The notes below the pieces were generated by a model. That model did not search any database and was not told where the DNA came from. It was given only the letters and a program-made list of their open reading frames with translations. Source: Pseudomonas sp. Q11 (GTDB lineage Bacteria > Pseudomonadota > Gammaproteobacteria > Pseudomonadales > Pseudomonadaceae). Taken from it: DNA of 64,000 nucleotides. The number at the start of each line of letters is the position of its first letter. Position 1 is the stretch's first letter. The translations under genes were made by a program, and so were the position numbers. The stretch is taken from contig NZ_JAKNQY010000011.1 of assembly GCF_024494355.1 (NCBI RefSeq), positions 1 through 64,000 of the forward strand, read 5' to 3'. This document shows, piece after piece, positions 10,162 to 18,296 of this stretch.

Positions 10162-11265
10162 ATGACGACGTCCAACTCAGGGGCTCAATCCCAGAACCGT
10201 GCGCCTCAATCCATCGGCTTTTTGCTGCTGGATAATTTCACGCTCATTTCCCTGGCGTCCGCGGTGGAACCGCTGCGCATGGCCAACCAGCTGTCCGGTC
10301 GTGAGCTGTACCGCTGGACCACTCTCACCGTTGATGGCGGCCAGGTCTGGGCCAGTGATGGCTTGCAAATCACGCCGGACGCCTCCATGCACAAAGCGCC
10401 GCCCATTGACACCGTCATTGTGTGTGGCGGTGTCGGCATCCAGCGCACCGTCACCCGTGAACACGTGTCGTGGCTGCAAAGCCAGGCCCGTCAGTCCCGG
10501 CGCCTCGGTGCGGTCTGCACCGGCAGTTGGGCGTTGGCCTGTGCGGGCCTGCTGGATGGCTTCGATTGCAGTGTGCATTGGGAATGTCTGGCGGCGATGC
10601 AGGAAGCCTTCCCGCGAGTATCGATGAGCACCCGGCTGTTCACCCTCGACCGTAACCGCTTCACCAGTTCCGGCGGCACCGCGCCACTGGACATGATGCT
10701 GCACCTGATCAGCCGCGATCACGGCCGCGAGCTGTCGGCGGCGATCTCCGAGATGTTTGTCTATGAGCGCATTCGCAACGAGCAGGATCATCAGCGCGTG
10801 CCACTCAAGCACATGCTTGGCACCAATCAGCCGAAGTTGCAGGAAATTGTCGCGCTGATGGAAGCCAATCTCGAGGAGCCGATCGACCTGGACGAATTGG
10901 CGGTGTACGTCGCCGTCTCCCGGCGTCAGCTGGAGCGCTTGTTCCAGAAATACCTGCACTGCTCGCCGTCGCGCTATTACCTCAAGCTGCGGCTGATCCG
11001 GGCGCGGCAACTGCTCAAGCAGACGCCGATGTCGATCATCGAAGTGGCGTCGGTGTGCGGCTTCGTTTCCACGCCGCACTTCTCCAAGTGCTACCGCGAA
11101 TACTTCGGCATTCCACCGCGCGACGAGCGCGTAGGTTCCAACACTGCGCAACAGGTAGCGATGATGCCGCTGCCACAGGCCCTGGTGCTGTCGCCACTGT
11201 CCGGCCCGCTGTCGGCGTTGAGCCAGGCACGTAATGAGTCGACGTTCGCCAGTGTGAGGCTCTAG
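10162..11265 (+). CDS. gbdR: Glycine betaine-responsive AraC-family activator GbdR
   Basis: 367-residue regulator with an N-terminal GATase1-like (DJ-1/PfpI) domain and a C-terminal AraC-type double helix-turn-helix. The N-terminal domain reads IGFLLLDNFTLISLASAVEP, with GAVCTGSWALACAG around its elbow. The HTH part contains LDELAVYVAVSRRQLERLF and IIEVASVCGFVSTPHFSKCY. Family knowledge: it senses glycine betaine and dimethylglycine and activates the gbc, dgc, sox, cho and sda genes, most of which are in this window. A GAGGAG precedes the ATG. Confidence 0.94.
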   Translation: MTTSNSGAQSQNRAPQSIGFLLLDNFTLISLASAVEPLRMANQLSGRELYRWTTLTVDGGQVWASDGLQITPDASMHKAPPIDTVIVCGGVGIQRTVTREHVSWLQSQARQSRRLGAVCTGSWALACAGLLDGFDCSVHWECLAAMQEAFPRVSMSTRLFTLDRNRFTSSGGTAPLDMMLHLISRDHGRELSAAISEMFVYERIRNEQDHQRVPLKHMLGTNQPKLQEIVALMEANLEEPIDLDELAVYVAVSRRQLERLFQKYLHCSPSRYYLKLRLIRARQLLKQTPMSIIEVASVCGFVSTPHFSKCYREYFGIPPRDERVGSNTAQQVAMMPLPQALVLSPLSGPLSALSQARNESTFASVRL

Positions 11266-11273
11266 GGCGCCTT

Positions 11274-11370
11274 CGTCGCGAGCAAGCTTTGCTCCCACAG
11301 GGGATCTTCTGGGTGAGGTAGACAGCGTGCACCTCAGAGATCCGTGGGAGCAAAGCTTGCTCGCGATTGG
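11274..11370. repeat. Inverted REP pair
   Basis: TCGCGAGCAAGCTTTGCTCCCACAG (from about 11276) faces GTGGGAGCAAAGCTTGCTCGCGA (from about 11344) across roughly 40 bp, between the convergent gbdR and the next small gene. Confidence 0.8.
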
Positions 11371-11374
11371 TTTT

Positions 11375-11638
11375 TCAGACGCTCTGGTTTTTCTGATATT
11401 CCGCCAAAGCCGGCAACAGTTGCAGATCAATCGCCCGGCGCACGTCCGGCAGAATGGTCGCGCTGCTGGTGTACATGTCCTTGACCATCCGGCGTAGTTC
11501 ATTGGCTCGGGTAATGTCCAATCCCCGCACGGCGCACTCGCATGCCTGTTCGGCAGTGGAGCCGCTGGGTATCTGGAGGCCCAGGGCCTTGAGCTGGCCC
11601 AGCAGGTCTTCCTGGTCGATCAAATCGGCATACATCAT
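11375..11638 (-). CDS. Small conserved hypothetical protein next to gbdR
   Basis: 87-residue acidic cytoplasmic protein (MMYADLIDQEDLLGQLKALG...), convergent with gbdR. I recognise no domain or catalytic motif. An AAGGA lies 8 nt before the ATG, supporting the start. A gene of this size occupies the same position after gbdR in P. aeruginosa, so I take it to be conserved. Function unknown. Confidence 0.75.
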   Translation of the reverse strand: MMYADLIDQEDLLGQLKALGLQIPSGSTAEQACECAVRGLDITRANELRRMVKDMYTSSATILPDVRRAIDLQLLPALAEYQKNQSV

Positions 11639-11850
11639 GACGCTTTTCCTTGTTCAGGGATTGGGGTCGTGACTCGATTCTGGTAGCCGGTCGAAGCGGC
11701 GGCAAGGGCAAATGGTCGCGATGTCATGAATGACTATGGGGGCGTCGTTTTCGGCTAACTTGCCCAGGCCTGGACTGGGCACACTGGCCCCAAGCTGAAT
11801 CACGACGGTTTGGTCACCCTCGCGCAACAGCTCCTCCAGTAACGCAACTG
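11639..11850 (+). other. Gene-poor stretch before an orphan terminator, possible sRNA
   Basis: No gene of convincing length is visible on either strand. On the plus strand the stretch leads into a strong intrinsic terminator at 11851-11887, yet the nearest upstream plus-strand gene (gbdR) ends about 600 bp away behind a REP pair. That layout suggests an independently transcribed small RNA ending there, perhaps 100-150 nt long. I could not identify a clear promoter. Confidence 0.35.
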
Positions 11851-11887
11851 CCCCGATCCAGTCACGGCTTGATCGGGGATTTTTTTG
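11851..11887 (+). terminator. Intrinsic terminator without an obvious gene
   Basis: CCCCGATC (11851-11858) pairs perfectly with GATCGGGG (11871-11878) and is followed by ATTTTTTT. This is a textbook rho-independent terminator reading on the plus strand. Confidence 0.85.
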
Positions 11888-12097
11888 CGTTCGGAGTTTT
11901 GGAAAACCTGTTTTGTGGGGGGTGTACGCAAAGGATGGCTACGAGTCGTTGTTTCGCATTAGCATTACGGCCATAAGACTGGACTGTCTATGCTTGCTCT
12001 TCACCTGCGCTGAGCCCGATGAGGCGAGGTTTAAAGGCTGAAACTTGTCTATCCGGACCGAACCTCCAGTCAGATGGACAAAATGGAAGGTAACGTA

Positions 12098-13390
12098 ATG
12101 CTGAAACTTTTGACCCTTAAAGGTGTTGGCCCGGCAGGTGCTTTCGGACCTGTCGAGTTTGCTCCTCGTCTGAATTTCATCACTGGCGACAACGGATTGG
12201 GAAAAAGTTTCCTGCTGGACGCTGCATGGTGGGTTCTGACGCGAACCTGGGCGAGAGGTGTTGAGGCTGTTCCTAGGGAGAGCGCCGCCAGCGCCAGCAT
12301 TGGTTTCGCCTTCAGTAAGGTCACAGCAGGTGTTAAGGAGGGCGAGATTCCTTTCGACCAAGGTGTGTGGCGACAGCCGAAGGCGCGACCCTCAATTCCT
12401 GGGGTGGTGATATATGCCGGGGTAGATGGGAGTTTTTCCGCTTGGGATCCTGCTCGGAACTACTGGAATGATTCACCGGCGGAAGTCGAAGAAAAGATCC
12501 GTGCTTTCAATTTCACACCCGATGAGGTGTGGAACGGTGCGACATCCGAAAAGGGCACGAATATCTGCAACGGCCTCATCCACGATTGGGTTCGATGGCA
12601 GCGAAACAGTGGAGATGCAGCGTTCGAAGAATTGACTCGGGCACTTGATGCTCTCTCTCCTTCAGGCATTGAAAAACTCTCACCTGGTGAGCCATGCCAT
12701 ATCGGTGCGCTCGATGAAACTGAATACCCGACGTTGAGAATGCCGTATGGCCTCGATGTTCCGTTGGTGCATGCTTCGGCGGGAATGAGGCGTATTGCAG
12801 CGTTGGCCTACATGCTGGTATGGACTTGGAATGGACATAAACGGGCGTGCAAACAAAGAAAAACTAAACCGGCAAAGGAAATAATTTTTCTGGTCGATGA
12901 GGTGGAATGTCATCTTCATCCTCAATGGCAACGTCGTATCGTTCCTGCATTGCTTAAGGTTGTTCAAGCCATGACGGGCGAGGAAGTAGCAGTTCAGTTG
13001 ATCATTGCCACCCATTCGCCTTTGGTGCTCGCCTCCGTCGAACCTGACTTCGATGAAGAAATCGATGCAGTGTTCAACATTAATCTCGAAGAAGGCGAGG
13101 CGAAAATCTCCAAGGAAATATGGGCCAAGCAAGGGGACGTGGTTAGCTGGTTGGTATCGGAGTCTTTCGGTTTAAGCCAGGCTCGATCCGTCGATGCTGA
13201 GTGGGCGATTGAAGCTGCTGAGGCGTGGATGCGTGGAGATCAGCAGAGCCTCCCGGTGCACCTTGGTTCACAAAAAGACATCCATCAGGCACTTCTGAAA
13301 ACGTTGCCTGAAACGGATCATTTTTGGCCGCGATGGATTGTATCCGTTGAGAAAGGTGCGGACGCCGGCGCGAACAGGCGGAAGAAATGA
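12098..13390 (+). CDS. AAA/ABC-type ATPase, putative defence cassette
   Basis: 430-residue cytoplasmic SMC/ABC-like ATPase of the AAA_21/AAA_23 kind. Walker A is GDNGLGKS (30-37), a signature-like HASAGMRR lies at 226-233, Walker B is IIFLVDEVE (262-270) followed by the HLHP motif, and the switch His is in IATHSP (303-308). The start at MLKLL is chosen because GGAAGG is well spaced; an ATG 8 codons upstream is less likely. It overlaps the next gene by 4 nt. ATPases of this type partner with nucleases in Septu, retron and OLD/RloAB-like phage defence. Composition is visibly less GC-rich than the neighbours, suggesting transfer. Confidence 0.85.
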   Translation: MLKLLTLKGVGPAGAFGPVEFAPRLNFITGDNGLGKSFLLDAAWWVLTRTWARGVEAVPRESAASASIGFAFSKVTAGVKEGEIPFDQGVWRQPKARPSIPGVVIYAGVDGSFSAWDPARNYWNDSPAEVEEKIRAFNFTPDEVWNGATSEKGTNICNGLIHDWVRWQRNSGDAAFEELTRALDALSPSGIEKLSPGEPCHIGALDETEYPTLRMPYGLDVPLVHASAGMRRIAALAYMLVWTWNGHKRACKQRKTKPAKEIIFLVDEVECHLHPQWQRRIVPALLKVVQAMTGEEVAVQLIIATHSPLVLASVEPDFDEEIDAVFNINLEEGEAKISKEIWAKQGDVVSWLVSESFGLSQARSVDAEWAIEAAEAWMRGDQQSLPVHLGSQKDIHQALLKTLPETDHFWPRWIVSVEKGADAGANRRKK

Positions 13391-14301
13391 TCCCAGTTCC
13401 TAATCCTATCGATGAGCCAGAAGACTTTAATAAGAAATGCCGGGAGAAGGGAGCTGAATGGCTTGTTGCTAATCCTGACAAGACCCGTCCCACAGACTTA
13501 TGGTCAGTATTCAAGCCCGATCTGGCACAAGGCTTCAGTGATCGATGTGCGGTTGCAGCCATGTGGATACCGGACGGGACCGTCGACCATTTTGTCAGTT
13601 GTCATGAGGACATGTTGCTTGCCTACGAGTGGTCCAATTATCGATATATGGCAGGCTGGCTGAACAGTTCAAAAAGTAAGAAGAAAGCAGCCGATTTACT
13701 TGATCCCTTTCACGTTGGTGAGGGCTGGTTTGAAATAGTGCTGCCCTCACTTCAGTTGGTGCTCACAGACAAAGTCCCCCCGGCTTTTCGAAAGCGCGCA
13801 GAGAGCACACTGGCAGATCTACCTATTCGAGATGACGAGCGTTTGCTTCGCACTCGCCGTGAATGGTTGAGAATGTATGAAGATGGCGAGTTGAGCCTGG
13901 AAGGGTTACGTAAGAAAGCCCCCCTGATCGCCAATGCCGTCGAGAAGCGAAATGTCGAACTGAGACCTGTTGTTGTGCCATCCCACGCACAAATCAAGGC
14001 CGCTTATGAGCGCGCATGCGGTATAGGTTTGGAAGCCGTTCGGGAGCTGACAAGAAGAGAAGGGCGTCGTAACGCGGATGGCGGGCGACAACGTATGACT
14101 ATTTGGACGGCAGAAAGCGATTCGGATGCTGTTGCTGCGTTGATAGCTTTGGAGCTCGCGACACCGATGGGCGGGGATTTTTATGAGTTGTCTATAGGGG
14201 TAGTCGAAGCATCGGTAGATATCGCCTTCCAAGGCGCAAGACAAGCGGCTGTGAGTTTGAGCGACGCGCTAGGCGTGTCATTTCATGCTGGTGATCGTTA
14301 G
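13387..14301 (+). CDS. HNH-nuclease-like partner of the ATPase
   Basis: 304-residue protein translated through an ATGA overlap with the ATPase gene. I recognise no full-length family. Residues 66-107 look like a PtuB/TIGR02646-type HNH core: VDHF (D67, H68), then AYEWSNYR (N84), then NSSKSKK (N93, K96) and LLDPF (D106). The usual zinc CxxC before the DH is absent (RCAVAAMWI is in its place). The C-terminal ~100 residues (RKNADGG..., TIWTAESDSDAV) are unassigned. Position and overlap argue that it works with the ATPase, most simply as its nuclease effector. That role is an inference. Confidence 0.7.
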   Translation: MIPVPNPIDEPEDFNKKCREKGAEWLVANPDKTRPTDLWSVFKPDLAQGFSDRCAVAAMWIPDGTVDHFVSCHEDMLLAYEWSNYRYMAGWLNSSKSKKKAADLLDPFHVGEGWFEIVLPSLQLVLTDKVPPAFRKRAESTLADLPIRDDERLLRTRREWLRMYEDGELSLEGLRKKAPLIANAVEKRNVELRPVVVPSHAQIKAAYERACGIGLEAVRELTRREGRRNADGGRQRMTIWTAESDSDAVAALIALELATPMGGDFYELSIGVVEASVDIAFQGARQAAVSLSDALGVSFHAGDR

Positions 14302-14346
14302 CGCCGTGATGGATTGATCCAGTCGGATTCATCGCCACCACGGCGC
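14301..14346 (+). terminator. Hairpin at the end of the ATPase/HNH unit
   Basis: GCGCCGTG (14301-14308) pairs with CACGGCGC (14339-14346) around a long loop, starting at the last base of the stop codon. No T-run follows, so it may be an RNA 3' structure and not a classical terminator. Confidence 0.4.
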
Positions 14347-14389
14347 GCTAGTGTCCTAATTTGTGCACTCGAATTAACCGTGTAGGCCA

Positions 14390-15553
14390 CTACCTTTGCA
14401 ACACCAGAATCCGCGACAACAACTCATCGCGATCCACATAGCACCCTTGAAAATGTCGGGCTCCAGTGGCCGGGTCGAAGGCATTGCGGGCGTGCAGGGT
14501 GCGGCGGTTGTCGAAGCACCATAGCTGACCGGGCTCAAGCCTTTGCATCAAGCGAAATTGCGGCTCGCGGGTCAGGGCGATGAAGCGGCGGTAGGCGCGA
14601 TATAACCTGGGCATCTGCTCGACCGAGGTGTCGAACGGCCCGCGCAGAAAGTTCGCCATGCGGATTTCCGAGACCTGTCCCAGAGCATCGAGCGCGATGA
14701 TGGGCGCCAGGCAGCGGTAATCACTGTGGCGGTCCTTGTTGCGAAACTCCACCGGGATTTCGCAGAGCGCGGCAAAGGCATCGGGGTCTTCCTGGCGCAG
14801 CGCCTGGGCGATGGCAAAACCGTCGACAAATATGCTCTCGCCGCCGTCGGCATCATTCACCAGGCAATGCAGAAACTGCAATCCTGGTTGCAGCTCCCGG
14901 GTGGGCAGGTCGCTGTGCAGCGGCAGGTTGAAAGCGGTGTAGGCGTTACTGTCGGCATCGGCCTTGGATTGCACATTGAACAGTACGCCGAAGTTGCTCT
15001 GGCGGATGAACGAAATCTGCTGGGCGATCAGTTTCAGCGAGCCGGGTTCGGTGGGGACGCCGCGCACCTGGGTCAGGCCGATGTCGCGCACCGCCAGCAG
15101 CCATTGCAGCAACGTATCGGTGTCGTCCATCAGCGCCTGGTAATCAAACACCGGCAGTTTCAGGTCGCGCTGCCAGAGCCGGCGTTTGGGCTTGCTGGCC
15201 AGGCGTTCAGCCCTGGATTGGTCATCGTAGGCATGGGCACGCAGCCAGCCCGGGTCGAAACGGCTCTGGTGGCCGTCGTGCCAATCCACGCACAGGCAAC
15301 CTTCGCTGTCGATACGGGTCGCACCGGGGGCCAGGTCTTCAGGTACATCGACGATTTCCAGCACCTGCTCGCGGGTCACGGTGTAGACGCATTGCGGGCA
15401 GGGGCAGTTGTCCCGCAGCCACTGATGATGGAAGGGGCTGATCCGGCCGTCGGCCCAGGTGACCTGCACCCGATCGGTCAAGGGCGTCACAGCGGTCAAT
15501 GCACAGATCAGGGGGTAACGGCGGAAGTCGGCAAAAGCGGCGGCGGTGTTCAT
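14390..15553 (-). CDS. Gamma-butyrobetaine dioxygenase
   Basis: 387-residue Fe(II)/2-oxoglutarate dioxygenase. The N-terminal zinc domain shows C50-x-C52-x2-C55 (NCPCPQC) with H93. The catalytic triad is H213-S-D215 (PLHSDLP) and distal H354 (RTLHARNAF). This matches gamma-butyrobetaine hydroxylase, which makes L-carnitine. It is the last gene of a caiX-cdhC-cdhA-cdhB run on the minus strand, 20 bp after cdhB, consistent with feeding butyrobetaine into carnitine breakdown. AGGAGATCGCC precedes the ATG. Trimethyllysine dioxygenase is a less likely alternative. Confidence 0.85.
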   Translation of the reverse strand: MNTAAAFADFRRYPLICALTAVTPLTDRVQVTWADGRISPFHHQWLRDNCPCPQCVYTVTREQVLEIVDVPEDLAPGATRIDSEGCLCVDWHDGHQSRFDPGWLRAHAYDDQSRAERLASKPKRRLWQRDLKLPVFDYQALMDDTDTLLQWLLAVRDIGLTQVRGVPTEPGSLKLIAQQISFIRQSNFGVLFNVQSKADADSNAYTAFNLPLHSDLPTRELQPGLQFLHCLVNDADGGESIFVDGFAIAQALRQEDPDAFAALCEIPVEFRNKDRHSDYRCLAPIIALDALGQVSEIRMANFLRGPFDTSVEQMPRLYRAYRRFIALTREPQFRLMQRLEPGQLWCFDNRRTLHARNAFDPATGARHFQGCYVDRDELLSRILVLQR

Positions 15554-15573
15554 GGCGATCTCCTGTTCGGGGT

Positions 15574-16050
15574 TTATCGGGCCGGTGGCAATGCGATGAC
15601 CCGGCCGATGTAGGCCGGCGGCGACAGGTCGGATTGTTCCGTGAGCAAGGCTTTGAGCTTGCCCAGGGTCTGTTCGGTGAAGGGCGCCGAACGCGGGCCG
15701 GCCAGGTCGACGTGCAGCAGCATCTGCTCGTTGCCGGCCAGTTCCTTATCACCGCCGACCAGGTGCAGGCTGTGGTAGAGATGCAGGCGTTTGGTGTCGT
15801 GGCCGATGATCTGTGTGCGCACTTCGACCTGGGCGTCGAGCTTCACTTCGTGCAGGTAGTTCAAGTGCAGTTCGAGGGTGAACAGCGAGTGGCCGCTGGC
15901 TTCGCGGTTCTGGCTGTCCATGCCCAGATGATCCATCAGTGCGTCGGTCGCGTAGCTGAAGATCAACAGGTAAAAGGCATCGCGCAGGTGGCCGTTGTAA
16001 TCGACCCATTCGGGGAGGATGCGGGTTTGGTAGGTGGTGAGGGTGGGCAT
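15574..16050 (-). CDS. cdhB: Betainyl-CoA thioesterase CdhB
   Basis: 158-residue hotdog-fold thioesterase (4HBT-like): LPEWVDYNGHLRDAFYLLIF carries the conserved Asp-Tyr-Asn-Gly-His stretch of the active site. By family knowledge of the carnitine pathway, it hydrolyses betainyl-CoA, formed by CdhC, to glycine betaine and CoA. The start MPTLTTYQTR is chosen by length; upstream in-frame sequence translates REP DNA. A REP pair separates it from cdhA. Confidence 0.85.
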   Translation of the reverse strand: MPTLTTYQTRILPEWVDYNGHLRDAFYLLIFSYATDALMDHLGMDSQNREASGHSLFTLELHLNYLHEVKLDAQVEVRTQIIGHDTKRLHLYHSLHLVGGDKELAGNEQMLLHVDLAGPRSAPFTEQTLGKLKALLTEQSDLSPPAYIGRVIALPPAR

Positions 16051-16087
16051 GTTTCTGGTTCCGAGAGTTATGGTGACTGGGTTGGCG

Positions 16088-16182
16088 CTATCGCGAGCAG
16101 GCTCGCTCCCACAATGATCTTCTGGGTGAGACAGATCGCATTCACACCTCAAAACCTGTGGGAGCGAGCCTGCTCGCGATGG
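16088..16182. repeat. Inverted REP pair (cdhB-cdhA)
   Basis: TCGCGAGCAGGCTCGCTCCCACA and GTGGGAGCGAGCCTGCTCGCGA face each other in the gap between cdhA and cdhB, inside the operon. Confidence 0.8.
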
Positions 16183-16213
16183 GGCCAGACCTGCTGACCC
16201 CAAAAGCCAAGGT

Positions 16214-17179
16214 TTACTCGCTGAAGGCCATCCCATGCTTTTCTTTGGTGGTCTTCACCGCCTCCAGCACCGCCAGCAGGCAATCATCACGATAGCGCTC
16301 CAGGGCCGAGATGCTGTGGCTACCCAGCTGCGCGCTGGTCCCGTCCACGACGTCATCGATCAGTTTTTCGGTCAGCTCCGGCGCCGGCAGGTAGGTCCAC
16401 GGCAGTTGCAACGCCGGACCGAACTGAGCCATGAAGTGGCGCATTCCAGCATCGCCACCGGCCAGTGTGTAGGTCAGGAACGTGCCCATGAACGACCAGC
16501 GCAACCCGGCGCCAAAACGGATGGCATCGTCGATTTCCCCGGTGGTGGCCACGCCATCGTTGACCAGGTGCAGCGCCTCGCGCCAGAGCGCTTCGAGCAG
16601 CCGGTCGGCGATGAAACCGGGCACTTCCTTGCGTACATGCAGTGGGCGCATGCCGAGGGACTCATACACCCGCATCGCCGCCTGGACCGCTTCGGGCGCG
16701 GTGTTTTTGCCGCCGACCACTTCCACCAGCGGCAGCAGGTAGACCGGGTTGAACGGGTGCCCGACCACGCAGCGTTCCGGGTGGATGGAACCTTCATAGA
16801 ACTCGCTTGGCAGCAGTCCCGATGTGCTGGAACCAATCAGCGCATTGGGCTTGGCGGCGGCGCTGATCTGGGCGTGCAGCTCGAGCTTCAGTTCCAGGCG
16901 CTCAGGGGCACTTTCCTGGATGAAGTCGGCGTCGCGCACGCATTCTTCGATGGTCGCGACAAAGCGCAGCCGGTCCTGAGAGGCGCCGGGTGCCAGGCCT
17001 TGTTTCTCCAGTGCGCCCCAAGCGTTGGCCACGCGTTTGCGCAGTGCTGCCTCGGCGCCCGGCGCCGGGTCCCAGGCCACGACGTCCAGGCCATGGGCCA
17101 GGGCACGACTGACCCAACCGCTGCCGATCACACCGCTGCCCAGGGCGGCGAAGGTTTTGATGTCGGTGATAAAGCTCAT
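16214..17179 (-). CDS. cdhA: L-carnitine dehydrogenase CdhA
   Basis: 321-residue NAD-dependent dehydrogenase of the 3-hydroxyacyl-CoA dehydrogenase superfamily that oxidises L-carnitine to 3-dehydrocarnitine. The Rossmann motif is [20 protein letters not shown] near residues 9-28; the C-terminal helical domain contains [21 protein letters not shown]. The start MSFITDIK has AGGAAATCACC just upstream; a longer frame running into REP DNA is rejected. It lies in the carnitine operon between cdhC and cdhB. Confidence 0.93.
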   Translation of the reverse strand: MSFITDIKTFAALGSGVIGSGWVSRALAHGLDVVAWDPAPGAEAALRKRVANAWGALEKQGLAPGASQDRLRFVATIEECVRDADFIQESAPERLELKLELHAQISAAAKPNALIGSSTSGLLPSEFYEGSIHPERCVVGHPFNPVYLLPLVEVVGGKNTAPEAVQAAMRVYESLGMRPLHVRKEVPGFIADRLLEALWREALHLVNDGVATTGEIDDAIRFGAGLRWSFMGTFLTYTLAGGDAGMRHFMAQFGPALQLPWTYLPAPELTEKLIDDVVDGTSAQLGSHSISALERYRDDCLLAVLEAVKTTKEKHGMAFSE

Positions 17180-17208
17180 GGTGATTTCCTGAAAGGGTTT
17201 GGTAATCC

Positions 17209-17304
17209 CCTGTGGGAGCAAGGCTTGCCCGCGATGGCGGCGGTAGATTCAACCTTTATGTCGACTGACATACCGTCATCGCGGGCAAGCCTTGCTCCCA
17301 CAGG
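17209..17304. repeat. Inverted REP pair (cdhA-cdhC)
   Basis: GTGGGAGCAAGGCTTGCCCGCGATGG and CATCGCGGGCAAGCCTTGCTCCCACAG form an inverted pair between cdhC and cdhA. Confidence 0.8.
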
Positions 17305-17337
17305 TAGTGCCCCATGGGGCGCTGGGTGTTCGGTTGA

Positions 17338-18225
17338 TCAACCGCGCTGGGCCAGGCCCATTTTCTTGCGCCCCTCGGCCGGGGTGAGCACGCGCGCGCC
17401 GAGGCGGCTGAGGATTTCGCTGGCGCGCTCCACCAGTTGGCCGTTGGTGGCAAGCACGCCTTTGTCCAGCCACAAGTTGTCTTCCAGCCCGACCCGCACG
17501 TTGCCACCCAGCAGCACGGCCTGGGCTGCCATCGGCATTTGCATGCGGCCGATACCGAAGCCGGCCCACACGGCGTCCGCCGGCAAGTTATCGACCATGG
17601 CTTTCATGGTGGTGGTGTCGGCCGGCGCCCCCCAAGGGATGCCCAGGCAAAGCTGGAACAGTGGGTTGTCCAACAGGCCTTCCTTGATCATCTGTTTGGC
17701 GAACCAGAGGTGGCCGGTGTCGAAGATTTCCAGCTCGGCCTTGACCCCCAGTTCGGTGATGCGCTTGGCCCCGGCCCGCAGTTGCGCCGGGGTGGAAACG
17801 TAAATGGTGTCGCCATCACCGAAGTTCAGGGTGCCGCAATCCAGGGTGCAGATCTCCGGCAGCAGCTCCTCGACGTGGGCCAGGCGGGTCAGCGGGCCTA
17901 CCAGGTCGGTATTGGGGCCGAACTCCATGGGATTTTCGCCGCCGCCGATCTCCAGATCACCGCCCATGCCGGCGGTGAGGTTGACGATGATGTCCACGTC
18001 CGCCTCTCGGATGCGCTCCATCACTTCGCGGTACAGCGCCACGTCACGGCTGAACTTGCCGGTCTGCGGATCGCGAACGTGGCAGTGGACCACCGTGGCG
18101 CCGGCCTTGGCAGCCTCGACGGCGGCCGCCGCGATCTGTTTCGGAGTGACCGGTACGTGCGGGCTTTTGGCGGTCGTGTCGCCAGCACCGGTGAGTGCGC
18201 AGGTGATGATGACGTCGTGGTTCAT
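17338..18225 (-). CDS. cdhC: 3-dehydrocarnitine cleavage enzyme CdhC (BKACE family)
   Basis: 295-residue beta-keto acid cleavage enzyme (former DUF849). [11 protein letters not shown] at the start, [10 protein letters not shown] (metal-binding HxH) and [10 protein letters not shown] near the C-terminus are typical. With acetyl-CoA it splits 3-dehydrocarnitine into acetoacetate and betainyl-CoA, which CdhB then hydrolyses. It follows caiX by about 70 bp. Confidence 0.93.
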   Translation of the reverse strand: MNHDVIITCALTGAGDTTAKSPHVPVTPKQIAAAAVEAAKAGATVVHCHVRDPQTGKFSRDVALYREVMERIREADVDIIVNLTAGMGGDLEIGGGENPMEFGPNTDLVGPLTRLAHVEELLPEICTLDCGTLNFGDGDTIYVSTPAQLRAGAKRITELGVKAELEIFDTGHLWFAKQMIKEGLLDNPLFQLCLGIPWGAPADTTTMKAMVDNLPADAVWAGFGIGRMQMPMAAQAVLLGGNVRVGLEDNLWLDKGVLATNGQLVERASEILSRLGARVLTPAEGRKKMGLAQRG

Positions 18226-18296
18226 GGTGCGGTTCCTTACAGGCGTGATGAGTCACTGCGCAGCCGATTGGCGCTGCGCAGATGGATGGCGTTTGT

